From NCBI GenBank assembly GCA_035610365.1, contig CM069432.1, positions 77,194,520 to 77,258,519 on the forward strand: DNA of 64,000 nucleotides, given 5' to 3'. The position numbers and the translations under genes were made by a program. This stretch comes from Aquatica leii. Its lineage: Eukaryota > Arthropoda > Insecta > Coleoptera > Lampyridae. Under the pieces are notes generated by a model, which was not told the DNA's origin, did no database searches, and saw only the letters and a program-made list of their open reading frames with translations. Shown piece after piece: positions 1 through 12,232 of the stretch; position 1 is the first letter of the stretch, and each line of letters opens with the position of its first letter.

Positions 1-2585
1 TTTGATTTTATGCTTACAATAATAAATTATTTATAGCTGACAATACGAAACTGCTAAAATAGTAACTGGCATAGTAACAGTAAAACTTTTTAGAAGTTCA
101 TTCATACTTTAGATACTACTATAACGTTTTGATGCATATGTAAATAATGTTGACAAAAGACATCAACTGCAAAATGGCTCCTTTTGTGTCAAATTTTATC
201 AAAACTAAAGTTGGGCATCATTCACAGTTTCTTCTAGTTTTTTGTAGATTTAGTAGTCTGCACAACTTTTTGAGCACATTTTCTTAGTGATTAAGCCTGG
301 CATTTAGTAAAGTGATAAGTATAGTGAGATCGGTAGTATAGGTAATGCAGTAAATATCCATTAAAAACGTAAACAAACAGGTCATGTGGCTTGCGAATAA
401 TCTCGATCACCCGTTACTTTAGAAAAAAATCAAATACAGTCAAGTGGCTTCATTGTTACAGTAAAACGATGAAACTTTTTTTACATAAATTCGCCGCTAT
501 ACAACAACAGATGGTACTGCTGTAAAACTGATAAGAATGCATGTCGACAATACTTTTTATTTATCAATGAAAACGTTGTGTATCTTTTGTTATCGTCTAC
601 ATTTCAAAACGTGATTTTATCCCGACACGTTTTGCTTTGCAATCGTAACACTGTTTCTTGTGATAATAATGTTTCAACCAAACTCAGACAAATTAATAGT
701 AGAAAATTAATTAACATAAAGCAAAATTATAAAGAAACATATTATCGGGTACTGTATTCAGCTTTGCTTTGCAATGAAATTAATTCTCGATGACCATGTT
801 TTGGAAAATACTGATTAATTGTAATTTAAATACGTTCCAACATTCAAAAACTTATCAGTAAATTAGAAGATAAAATTTAAGTTTCATGTTTAGTAAAAAA
901 GTTTAGTAAATATTCATTTATTATTCATTAATATTTTGTGATAACTTATAACCGCTAGACGGCACGGTATATTGGGCCTAAAATACGCAACTTTAAAAAG
1001 CTTCACTTTTGGGATATATGAGAGTCCATTAGGGTAACTTTTTTAAATTATTTTTACATTATACAAGATGTCGCAAAAATAAAGTATTAAAGTTGTGTTT
1101 TTTTAAATAAAACTTCTTGTATATTATTATATGTTTAGATTCTCCGATCAAAATAAATGTTTTTTAATCACGTTTATGAGGATAACCTTAAAGTTTTTAA
1201 AATAATTTAAGTTTTGTCAAATTATAATCTAATTTAATGTTTGAGATATTTAAAAAGAGTCTAAGTTATGTAAGCAGAATTTAGTTAATAAATAAGTAGA
1301 TTTTCTAGTAAGTTAAAATACGTAGTTAATTTAAGTTGTTATTGTATAAGCGTACATGCTTTCTAAGTTAATTCTCGAAAATAACGTTATTTAAATCAAT
1401 CAAAATACTTGAATACATAAATAACACTGCAAAAATAAAGATAATTATCAAAAAACAACTATTTTTAGGGTACAATGATAATTTTTTTTACTTCAAAAAG
1501 CGTATTGTGAAAATTTACCTAAAAAGTTTATATAAAATAGGTTATTGTTTACGTATCAAAACAAACCAGAAGAAAATTGATAACATAAATCGAATTTTTT
1601 TTTCTATGTGGTATCATAAGTCCGGCCTGTTCTTTAATAAAGTGATAACATTATCCGATTGATAGCATTATCCGTGATTCCAATAAACGGCAAGCACTGT
1701 ATTTTCCATTATTTCTAATAAAAATAAAAATAGGTTTGTTGTACCTTTATACTAGTATACACAAATACCAATTCGTAAATTAAAATTGTTAAAAATTCTA
1801 ACTCCAAATAAACTGTAATCAATTTCTTCACGTTAAGATTTAACTTTGTTTGCATCCAAGATCTTGACCTAACTCAATTGTGACATACTTACAAAATGCG
1901 CGTATTGTAAATTGTTAAAAATGTAGACTCAAAATAAATCGAGTTCTTGTACGGCTTACGAATCAAAATTCATTTTTATTAATAAAGATAAGTTACTGAA
2001 ATAGAATATTCAAGGCGCGTCATTGACTGTTCGCAGCGCCATCTGCGGTATATTGGATGAACCTATTATTGCTACTAAATTAAAATTTTGTGTGTCGGTA
2101 GCTACTTGTTAACTCAAGTTTGCGTTTAATGTGTTCAGTTTTCGACTTTAATGACAACGTAGTATAATCGTTAACATATTTTACTGGGAACAAAACCACA
2201 CGAAAACTACCTAACGTAATTAAAAAAGTAAATCCTTAAATGAAAGGAAAAGATTTACGTCTTCCCTTAAGAAGAAGTTTAAGATAAGGTCACAGTCAGT
2301 AGCGACCTAACCACTTTATATTTTTGATTAATCTGTTGTTTCAACTAAAATATGTCTATCGGCATCTTTAATCAATTTCTTTTTGATCTTTTGTGCATAT
2401 GAGATTTTTTTATTTAGTATTCTATTGACTTTTTTCTATAATTCTACTTTTACTTTGTGTTAAATTGTGTGTTTCTTAAATTTTGTTTGTGTTATTCTTA
2501 GTTTTTGGTTTTTTATATATAAAATCAAAAAAATTTGTTATAACCTAGAGTTTTTTCTTTATTGTTTTGTTTGATACGTGTTTTC

Positions 2586-2632
2586 AACCGACTTCAAAAA
2601 AAGTAGACGGTTCTCAATTCGTCGGAATCTTT
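2586..2632 (+). repeat. possible dispersed-repeat fragment
   Basis: The text CCGACTTCAAAAAAAGTAGA followed by GGTTCTCAATTCG resembles, from memory, a short sequence scattered widely in some insect genomes, notably Lepidoptera. No second copy was noticed in this window, so the call rests on recollection only. Confidence 0.3.
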
Positions 2633-3778
2633 ACTTAGCTACAGTTGGTAACACCTGGTTCTACTTTTTTTAACATTGTATTTTCACTTTTGTTAAAAAT
2701 TAAATAGTAGACTAGACTAGACCAAAATTAGCGTGTTTGAAAATTTGCTTTAGCAAAATATATTACGTTTAAATAAAATGTTATTGTAGGTTAAATTAGT
2801 ATTTGTGTATATTATGTGTAAATTAAAAAAAAAATATTTTGATTTTGCAATTTAAGTAAGTTTATAGTTACATAATAATTATATTACTTAGTAATTACAA
2901 ATTAATACAAACCAGTTATCTCAAAAATTTTAATTTTTTTAATTATTTATTAAAAGTATTATAAATGTTTGATTAATATAAAAAATATTAACTGTTACGT
3001 TATTAAGAGAAAATTGCTTAAGTACCAAATTATTAAGTTCTAATCTTTATAAAATAGTTTTTATTTTTGACTATTATTAATACGTTTTAATATAAAAGAT
3101 TATTAAGTAAAGATTAAAAATTATAATAATTTTTCTTTTAATGTTCGTGTAGCAGCGATTTGCTTATCTTATTCATTAAAAGAACATCTAACATTAGTTA
3201 ATGGATAGTCTTTAATTGAGATTCAACTATGTATTAAGATTTTAATCTCATTTTATTGACAGGTATAAGTAGGTATAAATATTTTGTTAGTGCGCAAGTA
3301 TTCTAGTTGTTAGAATTAAATTTTAACAATTTATTTATAACTTTTGTTAACGTTGTTTGTATTATGTTATTTTTGTATACAAAATGTAATGTAATTAAAC
3401 GTTAATATTATGTTTCTAAACCCACAAAATAATAAACAAAAAGTATTCTGTATTTAAGTCAAATGTGTTGTTACTTTAATCAATGGTTCGGTTAAACAAT
3501 GTCTTATTTTTTGTTCTAAAAAGGGACTTACACTTAAGATGTGAGCTAATAAATTAAAAATACGAAACAAAAATATACAGTATAAAAGTTTGATACTGTG
3601 GTAATAGTAAAATTTTTAATTTAAATCAAACAAAATCTTAGAATAAAAAGGATTTAATTTTAACCAAAGAAATTTTTTTACGCGATGTCTGATGTTTAAG
3701 AAAATTAAAAATAGTTGAATTTAGAGAGCCTGCAGGTTAAAAAACCGCTACTTTTTACTGTGCACATTCATAACTCGT

Positions 3779-3881
3779 TTTCTATTGACACCAAAAGAAT
3801 TAAAGTTTATACAAACTGATTTGTTACGCAAGCACCGTTTTTTATGATTCTGTGTGTAAAAATAATAGGTGTCAATAGAAG
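3779..3881. repeat. short inverted repeat with 13-bp arms
   Basis: TTCTATTGACACC near 3,780 is matched by its exact reverse complement GGTGTCAATAGAA near 3,868, leaving about 75 bp between the arms. It could be a tiny MITE remnant or a hairpin. No target duplication could be seen. Confidence 0.45.
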
Positions 3882-4922
3882 TTACAGATTATATTACTTA
3901 GCAGTAATTTTTTTTCTGTGCAAAGCAACAAGGTATTGTAATTTCATAAATAGCTTTGTGATAAGCTTAACAAAGTTAACTGTACAACAACAATTTATAC
4001 AAATAACAAATATAAACTAATAGATATTCAAAAAAATTATATAAAAACCGACTACAAATTAAATATATATCTTATAAAACTTAAAATAACCATCATATTT
4101 GACTTTTGTTTAAGAAATATCAAATTTTTAACGTAAAAAAATATAATATTAATTGGTCATATATGTTCAAATGTGTTTTTTTTTCTTGTGTTTTCGATTA
4201 CTACTGCAAATGGCTATTGTGACTTGTCTCGGAAATTTATTAGTTTGATTGTATTAAAAGTTTGTTTTTTTACGTGGCGTGTGTGATTAAGAATTAACAA
4301 CATAAGTTATTATTTACAGTTGGACACGTCATGAAATTTGGTTGAGGCAAACTGGCTCCGAATCATCTATTGTTAAAAATAAAGTCAACTTAAGAATACA
4401 ATGTTTTTATTTTCAGTTTTACTGCTGCTGAAATGAAGGTTATCAAAATTAAACTTAATTTTTATTGACATATATTACAATAGATGCGCGATAATTCTAT
4501 TTACGCATAGATTCATCAACAATAAATTTTAAGGTTCTGGTAATATAATGTTTAAAAAAACATTTTTAACACATTAAATATATTTTTGTTGTAATATATT
4601 TTTGTATAAAATTGTAACACAGATCAGTAACGATAAAACAGTAATATTTGAATAATTGCTTAACTAAAACACGATGAATTAAAGCAAACATTATTAATTT
4701 AATAAATTGCGTTATATAAGTAGTGTATGCAAATGTTTTTTGTTTAAATTTGATTAAAGTGTAGAAAAGCAATTTACGAAGTTCAGCAAAGGATTTAGCG
4801 TGTTTATAAATTATAAAAGTTGTATAATCTTTATGTATAAGCATACATGAAACAGACGTAACAAATTAGAACTTACTGACTTAAACATATTTACAACTTT
4901 TAATTTGTTTTTTTTCTTCTAG

Positions 4923-6965
4923 TAGAGCCAAAGGTCGAATGCACGTCGAACACTATGCGCATAGAACTTCCTATAACATCGATGACGAAATCTATTTATT
5001 TACATGGGCTTAAAGATTACCCGAAATTCGCTTGTAAGCCGCAAATTGATGAAACAAGCTCTCTGGCAGTTTTTCAACTTAATCTTACTAACTTTTATGA
5101 GTGCGGTATAACCAGAGTCATAAATCATTTAACGGTAGTTTTTCCAACTTTGTTAATAAAAAATTATAATTAATTTTTTAGGATAAAATAGTTTATTATA
5201 AAACTATTGTCATCGATTATGACAGTAAAATACAACAAGAGGAACTTGTTAAAGTTAAATGTTCTATTTTGCCATTAAATCACACGGTTACTAAACGTAA
5301 TGTACTACCGGCTGGATTTGAAGAACCACAGTGAGTTAATACGTTAATATTAATTTTAGATAAACAGTATTTTTTTACAGAGATCTAATGATAACAAACA
5401 GTATCACTACACATGCTCCTGTTCCAGTTTTAGGAGTTGGAGTACGTCAAGGTGGTAAATTGGTAACAGGAGAATTAAACGTATCTCCTGGTACTCCTTT
5501 ACAAATGGAAATATTTTTGGATAAAAATTCATCTGTAATTTACGGCTTGTTAGTAACTCACATGCAAGTTACAGACACCAACACACAAGAGGAAACGATT
5601 ATTTATAACGGGTAAGTTTTTTAGACAGATAATTGCCTTGAAATACGCGAGGACCTATAAAAACTCACAAATATCGCTTCGTTACGCGTTTCTTCTTTTT
5701 TCAATTAAAAATTATATAAAAAAAGTGTTAAGTTATAAAAATTTAATTACATAAATTAATGCATAGGTTTTATAGTAAAAATCTGCTGTCTTTCAAATTG
5801 AAACGTGCATTATACGGTTGATGCTGTTGAATTTCATTGTACTTAGTAAACACATTATTAGCTTTTTATATCAATCTTAAAAGCCGAATGTTACGCTTGT
5901 TTAAACTAATTTTTTATTACTTTTGAGTTTTTATAGATTAATTAAAGTTAATTTGTTTTAACGTTATAAAAAATAAATTTATTTAATTCTTATTGTTATT
6001 TAAACAAACAAATATTTTCTGGCGTTACGTTTTAGTACATAATATACTTCATTATAACCCAAAATTTGTTTATTTGAATGCTAATTACTATTATTCAATA
6101 CTTTAATGTAAATAAAAAAGTAAAGTAAAGTAAGTTACAAAAACACTATTTTATTTATTAGTTTTTAGACAGTTATACAACATATAAATAAAGATTAATT
6201 TTTCTTATTTCTTTAAATTTATTGTATACAAAAGTAACATTTCTTTTGTTTTTCAGATGCACCGTAGATCCCTTCTTATTTGAAAACTTTAATACAGTAG
6301 ACGGCGACTTTTTAACGGCCAAGTTTAAGGCGTTTAAATTTCCTGAATCGACATACGTGCAATTTAAGTGTACTGTAAATGTTTGTCTCGACAAATGTCA
6401 AGGGGTAAGTAAACAAAATCTAATTCAAGATAAATACTTGTGACATAGACATGACACCGTTTGAATTAATATTTGATTAGTTTTGTAGCGTTATTTGAAC
6501 TAAAATTGCGGTACAAACGTTTGCAAAGTTCATAGTTTATTTAAAATTTAAATTTTTTCTTTATTTATAACACTCAACGGTAAATTTTTCCAGGTGGAAT
6601 GCAGCGACGGACAAATAGGATACGGACGTAAACGTCGTGAAATACCATCGCTACCAGCAGATCCAAACAAGATATTTGAGATAACAATAACATCCTTTAT
6701 TAAAGTAAATTATGACGATGAGTCTGAAAACTTTGAATCGTTATTTAAGAATCAAACAAAAATATACAACAATAAAAAATTCATCGTTGGTAATGAGATG
6801 GATAAAAGATTTTACAAAACGGTTGAAGAATCCCCTTCAAATTTAGAAATAATGAAATTGATGGAAGAAGAAAAAATTACCTCGGTTATAGCCGACAATT
6901 CTGCTGTTAGAAACTCTGCCATGTTTGTTTTGTTAATGGGAATTATTTTACGATTACTTTTGTAA
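4923..6965 (+). CDS. ZP-domain transmembrane protein, last five exons (5' incomplete)
   Basis: Exons 4923-5134, 5182-5330, 5381-5611, 6257-6404 and 6594-6965 join in consistent phase to give about 369 residues ending in TAA. All introns start GT and end AG; donors include GTAAGT and GTGAGT. The protein opens with VECTSNTMRIELPI, then YECGITRVIN, VKCSIL, CTVDPFLF and VCLDKCQG, the cysteine pattern of a zona pellucida domain. It ends with a furin-type site (GRKRRE, exon 5) and a hydrophobic tail (SAMFVLLMGIILRLLL). Known insect ZP proteins are secreted or membrane-anchored parts of the apical extracellular matrix that polymerise after furin cleavage, and this one probably acts there too. The signal peptide and first exon are missing. 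The first exon present begins with 2 nt of a split codon. The exact paralogue was not identified. Confidence 0.88.
5612..6256 (+). other. intron of the ZP gene (645 bp)
   Basis: This is the largest intron between the exons recognised here, with donor GTAAGT at 5,612 and acceptor TTTTTCAG ending at 6,256. It is AT-rich with no embedded gene seen. The other introns are 47, 50 and 189 bp. Confidence 0.8.
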
Positions 6966-6992
6966 ATATTAGTTTAAAGAATGTGCAGAATG

Positions 6993-6998
6993 AATAAA
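6993..6998 (+). promoter_or_regulatory. polyadenylation signal of the ZP gene
   Basis: AATAAA lies 28 bp past the stop codon at 6,965 and is the first such hexamer after the coding end. Confidence 0.6.
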
Positions 6999-8803
6999 AA
7001 ATCATTACTTTTTAATCTCAACTAATATGTTTAATACGTTTAAGAAATATCTGTGATACCTACAAATGTCAAACAACTTTTTTTGGAAGTACTGCACAGT
7101 AGGTAGATGTAGTAAATTAGATTTAGTAATTATTATTTACACACTATTTAATACAACTGCTTCCTAATAAGATGCTTTCAATTATTAACAATAACGTTAC
7201 GTATTGAACATGATGCACTAATTAAAGTGATCAACTGTTTTTTTAGTTTAAGATAGCAAAATAAAGCGTATAAAACAGTAATCTAACCACTGCCATATTT
7301 TTCATCAGTTTTATACCTTAGTACATTTTATCAAAATATGGCTAGATGACTTGCCTTAAAGTACTTACAGTTTTAATATCATTGACATTTGTTTTAAATG
7401 TTGTAAACAAGTAATAATACGATGTACTAACTTTTCGTTAAGATTATTAATGTTTAACTAGTCTGTCTTAAATTATACTTATAAGAAAATGTAAGAAGTA
7501 TTTAATAATTCTTACTGTAATGCATTGCTTTAACAGTACATTAAACATCTTTTATAAACGATTTTTAGTTTTTTAATACAAAACAAAAGAATAAATATTT
7601 TAGTTGTGAACAATCGTTGCATGAGTTACAAAAAAAATAGTTTATATAGATAGATAAAAACAAGATTAAAATAAAGTATTAATAAAATGTAATATAAAAA
7701 AATGCAACCTACCTACTTATCGGAATAATTTTATTTTTTATTACTTAAAGTTTAAATCTCTATTAGATTTTAACTAATAATATCATAAATTGAAAGTAAA
7801 CAGTCAAGCAAAACGTAGCAATTACAAAAACGTTTTAACAGAAATATAAAAAAATATTTTCACCATAGTTGTATCAAATATTATTACTACATCACTACTT
7901 GATCGATGAAGCCACATGTCTTAACACAATAAATATGAGTACATGACTAATAAATACACCTCAAAATATTTATTTACATAAAATAACTTTTTGATCTTAA
8001 ACTTTAAAAATGAACATTGTTCAAAACAATTACATGTCGATATAAATTTTTTTATGGATTTCATTATCACAACTTGACCAAATTTATATAGGACCATTTT
8101 TAAGGTCCTCTTTTTTTAATTAAAATAACTGCTGTGGTCACCACACGACTTTTCTATAAAGAATGATGAAGGAATATCTAAATGCTAAAATTTTTTTGAA
8201 ATTTTTTACCTTGATTTCATTAAGATATAATCGAAATATGGCAAATTGCCAAAATTTGGTTTGCCTATGTTGTCATATCGACTAACCCCTATTTTTTTCA
8301 AGTTACTACGACTTTTCGTTTGAGAGTTATGGTAGGTAGATCGTTACATACACGCAAACACCCAAATTCTTTTTGTCGAAAATACATTTTTCTGATTCAG
8401 GAGAACTTGAAACATAAAATTATGCAATTATGGTTAAACATAGATACAAAAAAGATTTCGACAAATTCAGAACTGATTCCTTTGTTTAAAGTCAGTTGAA
8501 AAAAGCGTTTAAACGTAGTTTTACACAATAGACTTTAAAGATTCTATGAAACTTATCTTTATCACATTGTTTTTGTATTTCTCTAAAATTTGTTAGTCAC
8601 ATATTCTTGTAATACTAGAACTCGTCTTAGGTAACATTAGAAACGTCAATTATTTTTTTCGCAGCTAATGTAGTACCAATATTTTTGGTAGCGATGTAAC
8701 ATACTTATCGTAATATGTATTGAAAACCAAATGTTTGATAATCATAGTAAACCGCATTGCTATTTCTCAAAATGCATTTCTAATTTAGCTTGAAACAGTG
8801 TGC
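6999..8803. other. AT-rich intergenic stretch
   Basis: No coding region is supported. The only notable feature is the perfect odd palindrome TGTGGTCACCACA near 8,132. Confidence 0.6.
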
Positions 8804-9181
8804 TGTTAAAAGTATTCTCATATAGTTTGCGCACTGTTTAAGTTTCGTACCGGAACGCCCTTTTGTTATATTCAGAGTGCTGGCTGTCATTTATTTTGTT
8901 TTTTCTTGTGTGGAATTATAAAAATGAAGAAAACAGTATTTCCGGTGAATGTACGAGGATTGTACCTAAAAATATGACGTGCGTGTCCAGTGAGACAGTG
9001 ATTTACACATATTTGTTTTCATCCGCGTTATTAAACATTGGTTTTGCTTCATATGTGAAGGTCTTTCTGGAGCAAACTTTATTTTTTATTTCTGTGACAT
9101 AAATTAATTTTTTTGTAATTACAATACCGTCTTAAGCTACCGCCACGTGTTGACCTTCTTGGAATAGTAAATTGTTACATG
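8804..9181 (+). repeat. dispersed repeat, copy A
   Basis: This stretch aligns along its length with 28,687-29,058, for example GTTAAAAG at the start, AAGTTTCGT followed by AACGCCC, CAGAGTG followed by CTGTCATTT, and ATATGTGAAGGTCTTTCTG. The two copies are clearly diverged (substitutions and small indels), so this is an old repeat family. No transposase is readable in either copy. The short open frame 8,863-9,102 is not conserved in copy B and is not called. Confidence 0.7.
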
Positions 9182-9320
9182 CACAAACTGTTAAAAATTT
9201 TTTTGAATAAAAGTAACAAAAATGAGGTATTACAAGTGCTCAGTGGTAAGGGGTGGGTAAGGTCAGAATAGAAACTCGTAATTATTTCGGAAATGACAAA
9301 ATCCGAAGTAAAATACTTAT

Positions 9321-9420
9321 TAACATTATATGGATCTAGCTGTAATTTGTGTTGGTGAACAAATGATAAATAAATTGTTACATTTGTAATTCTTACGCAT
9401 AAACTATCATTCATTTAAAA
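9321..9420 (-). repeat. copia LTR remnant (3' side of element)
   Basis: Contains ATTATATGGATCTAGCT and AATTTGTGTTGGTGAACAAA, shared in the same order with the copy at about 11,480. Read on the element's strand, it lies downstream of the reverse transcriptase fragment. Confidence 0.5.
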
Positions 9421-9639
9421 CTACTCTATTTTCTGCGGTCGTTAAAAGTATTCTTATTGAATCGTATCTCGTTGTAGGTAAAAATGTTTTGGTGTAATCA
9501 ATTCCTTTGTGAATAACCTTGTGTACACAAACGTGTTTGATAGCGCTGGTTTCCATCTTAATCGGTTTATATTTTAATGGCCTATTTACATCCTATGACA
9601 TTTTGGTCTTTTTTTGTCAGTTATTTCCCAGGTAGAATA

Positions 9640-9828
9640 CTATTCGTGAGCGTTTAATTCTACTTCTACCCCATCTTTCCACATTTTTGATTTTTTACAG
9701 AACATGGCATCTTGATATATCATTGATTCTTCTATAACAAAGTTAACTTTGAAGTCGTTGTACCTTTGTAGTTTAGAAATGTTTTCTCTTGAACGTAGCT
9801 CGTATCTTCGTTCCCTTACTACTATCAC
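9640..9828 (-). pseudogene. copia reverse transcriptase, N-terminal fragment
   Basis: About 62 residues read LRSRENISKLQRYNDF, then a segment ending MWKDGVEVELNAHE. This fits the entry of the copia-type reverse transcriptase (RVT_2), where a basic linker and RYNDF-like text precede a motif of the type W..AM..E. The catalytic YVDD region is absent because the element is cut short. The integrase fragment lies upstream on the same strand (higher coordinates). Confidence 0.6.
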
Positions 9829-10029
9829 TTCTTGAACATTTCTTGTTGTTCAGTTTCGACTTTTTCTTGTACTTCCTGTTGATTGACAGCTATGCATCTT
9901 TAGCAAAAATAACATATCTCGCGATTGTTATCTTTTTTGTCTTGACGTTGTTCTTAATAAATTTAGTCAGTAAACGTGCAACGTTTTTACATCTGGTTCA
10001 AACTAATTTTTGCATAATTGTACTAAAGT

Positions 10030-10270
10030 TTAAAATGATTCTAATACGTTACCTTTGTGTTTTATAAACGCGGCAACTCTATAGCCGGTAGCTTCGTCCT
10101 TAAATAAAATCAAATAGTATGCACCTTCGACGCTCGGTGTTGCTATGGGTTTGCACACATTACTTTAAATCACTTCACCCGGTTGTATGTTTTGTTGTAC
10201 TGTACCGAATTTTAATTTATGTTGTTTCCCATATATACCTACACAATTCACACATAAAAGATTTAACGTT
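10030..10270 (-). pseudogene. copia integrase, N-terminal part
   Basis: The minus-strand frames read CVNCVGIYGKQHKLKF (the Cys pair and GKQH that close the copia pre-integrase zinc region), then TPSVEGAYYLILFKDE and ATGYRVAAFIKHKGN, the characteristic start of the copia integrase core. A stop follows at 10,030. The first catalytic Asp that normally precedes this stretch is in a region that reads poorly, so the enzyme is dead. Confidence 0.75.
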
Positions 10271-10454
10271 TTCTACATTTAAATTTCTAATCTGACCTTT
10301 TGTTATTAAGTATTCGATCGTGTTTACATTTATGTACAAATTGTTTGGTTTTCTTACCGCTACAGCTGCATTTGTTCGTTCTCATACACATGTGCGTAGT
10401 TATCTCCTCTCACTACACGGTAACCGTTTTTGATAAGAAATCTTCTAAAAACAT

Positions 10455-10620
10455 ATTTCTTTTCAAGTTTGATACATAGTGTACGTTCTTAATTATCGCG
10501 TCTAACCACACATTATTAACTTTCTTCTTAATTTTTATTGTTCCATATCCACGCAATTGAAGAGTTTTTCAGTCACCTAATTTTACTGTTTTTTTTTCTG
10601 TTACTTTTTCATAACTAACA
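10455..10620 (-). pseudogene. copia aspartic protease remnant
   Basis: Reads VKLGD, a stop, LQLRGYGTIKIKKK and then NVHYVSNLKRNMF. This matches the flap-to-C-terminus of the copia protease (LGDG ... G.G.. ... Y.P.LKRNL). The catalytic DTG region is not visible and an in-frame stop is present. Confidence 0.65.
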
Positions 10621-10693
10621 AAGATTTTCTTTCTGTAGGTCATATGTATCGATGTTTTTGAGTCTCGGATAAATTCTTCATTGTTCACTGCAA

Positions 10694-11365
10694 CTAGAGC
10701 TTCTTCGGTTCCTCTTCATCTGCCACAAACGCTGACAAATTTCCTTCTTTTGTCTTCTCTTTATTATCATGTTTTGCAGTTTCTATCGTAATATCCCTAC
10801 TTTTTACAGTTATAACAAAATTTTGGAACTTTTTTTTAGTTTCCGCAGCAAACGCAATGTCACTTTCTTCGGCCGTTGCTAGATTTGCTTTCTCGCCCAG
10901 TAGTGTTGCCGTCAAGTTACTTATGGTTTGCTTCGTTTCGTCTACCAACAACCACAACTGTCTAATATTAAACCCACCAATATTATTGTCATTATTTCTG
11001 TGTTACTCACTTGGTCTCTTGCATTCAAAATTTTTAGATTTTCTACTTTAGCTACATGAATTGCTATGCTATTGTTCTTGTTCATTTTGTAATTATGAGA
11101 TCGTTCCTGGTGTAGCATTTTGTTGCTCTCCGATTTCTGATTGTGATTCGTATCAAATTTTACATTACCGAAGCGCCCTTTTGGTCCTTGGTTTCTTAAT
11201 CTTTTGTTTTTGTTTTGTTGGTTTTCTTAATTATATTTGTAATCCCCTCAAGGAGGTATGCGCACGTTAGTTAAAATATCCACTGTCTGAAATTTATACC
11301 ATCAAACTTTGTTATTTCAATTTTTCTGCCACTACTTTCTTATTTGCGAACTCGATTAGTCATTC
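10694..11365 (-). pseudogene. copia gag remnant
   Basis: The start is near 11,365: a short frame beginning MTNRVRK, then KIEISKFDGINFRQW, typical of a copia gag N-terminus. The C-terminal half (10,694-10,957) reads NLTATLLGEKANLATAEESD, the usual gag helix that precedes the zinc knuckle. The knuckle survives only in a neighbouring frame, as FCYNCKK, stop, GYYDRNC, with the histidine replaced by tyrosine. So there is at least one frameshift and one stop. Confidence 0.65.
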
Positions 11366-11476
11366 AATCGTTGTGAAAACTTTACTTTATATTTTTACCT
11401 GTTTGTTATATCACTGACCACACTCGTGATTCTTGCTTAATCACTTTTATTTATTCGCACAATTTCGGCCCTTAAT

Positions 11477-11645
11477 TTATTAAGATTATATGGATCTAGC
11501 TCTTGTAATTTGTGTTGGTGAACAAATAAAGTAGGTTTAGGTATTAATGTTTATTAATGAAAAAAAAACTGATTCACTTTGATAAAAAAATTGGCACGTT
11601 TGTAATTCTTACGCATACGTTATCTTGCACACACGACCAATCTAT
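11477..11645 (-). repeat. copia LTR remnant (5' side of element)
   Basis: Second copy of the flank motifs at about 9,321-9,420, here with an A-rich expansion (AATGAAAAAAAAACTG) between the two shared blocks. The gag start lies about 110 bp inside it. Confidence 0.5.
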
Positions 11646-11660
11646 TTTCTTTACTACTTC

Positions 11661-12232
11661 TTTAAACTTAAAAACTACTCCCCTAAGTCGTGCGCTTTTT
11701 TATTTCCTTACAGAACCGCACTTCAATGCAATCAATGCTCAAAATTATTATAGACGCCAATCAAAGACACGATGAGATTAGTTTCCAGATTCTTAAAACC
11801 CATCAATTTGGTTACAACCCTTAAGAATCTACCTTAAGGGTTGTAATATCCAAATCTGAAAGTTTAACACATATTCAACGTGCACGTAGTGTTATTAAAA
11901 GTTTTTGTTACATTTAACATATACAAATTGATTATACAAAATAAACAAATAAAGTAAACAAGAAATTTAAGGAAATAGTTATCTAAAATTCAGCAATAAT
12001 AAAAATAAATGACAATGGGAATAAAATTTATATAAATTTAACACAAATACGAGTTGAAATTTAATTAAATATTAAAAAAAAAATAATGAAACTGCATGGT
12101 TACTTAAGCAAACGAACGTAAAAAAATAAGAAAAATAAAATAAAATTTTTTGTTAATAATTGTGTAAAAGGAATGTGTGTTGCTTAGTAAAAAATCAAAT
12201 TGGATTATTACAACAAATAAATAAGAGCAAAC
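11661..12232. other. AT-rich spacer with one strong hairpin
   Basis: No gene is seen. It holds the hairpin listed at 11,812 and probably the 5' UTR of the non-LTR element whose ORF1 begins at 12,233. Confidence 0.5.
11812..11846. repeat. perfect hairpin, 14-bp stem and 7-nt loop
   Basis: TTACAACCCTTAAG pairs exactly with CTTAAGGGTTGTAA around the loop AATCTAC. Outer segments (AATTTGG before, CCAAATCTG after, and CAGATT further out) can extend the structure with interruptions. It sits between the copia remnant and the non-LTR element. Confidence 0.85.

Larger units (their letters stand above)
1..4922. other. AT-rich stretch, no gene resolved
   Basis: Very AT-rich sequence with long A and T runs. 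No reading frame here shows a recognisable domain. The first exon(s) of the ZP gene that begins at 4,923 must lie here or off the left edge, because the 4,923 exon starts with the last two bases of a split codon; I could not pick the upstream exon with confidence. Two small repeats inside are listed separately. Confidence 0.6.
9315..11660 (-). mobile_element. decayed Ty1/copia retrotransposon
   Basis: The minus strand holds, in copia order, a gag start, a zinc-knuckle relic, protease, integrase N-terminus and the beginning of the reverse transcriptase. Direct-repeat flanks that share GATCTAGCT, AATTTGTGTTGGTGAACAAA and TAATTCTTACGCATA lie at about 9,320-9,420 and 11,480-11,645 and are probably LTR remnants. 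Only about 2.3 kb separates the flanks, so most of the reverse transcriptase and all of RNase H are deleted. Frames change repeatedly, so nothing can be expressed as a full polyprotein. Confidence 0.75.

Noticed and set aside
4566-4844. 92-residue minus-strand frame
   Set aside because: AT-rich chance frame with no domain, no neighbours on that strand and no signals.
8863-9102. 79-residue plus-strand frame in the dispersed repeat
   Set aside because: Not conserved in the second copy at 28,687, so not a gene of the repeat.
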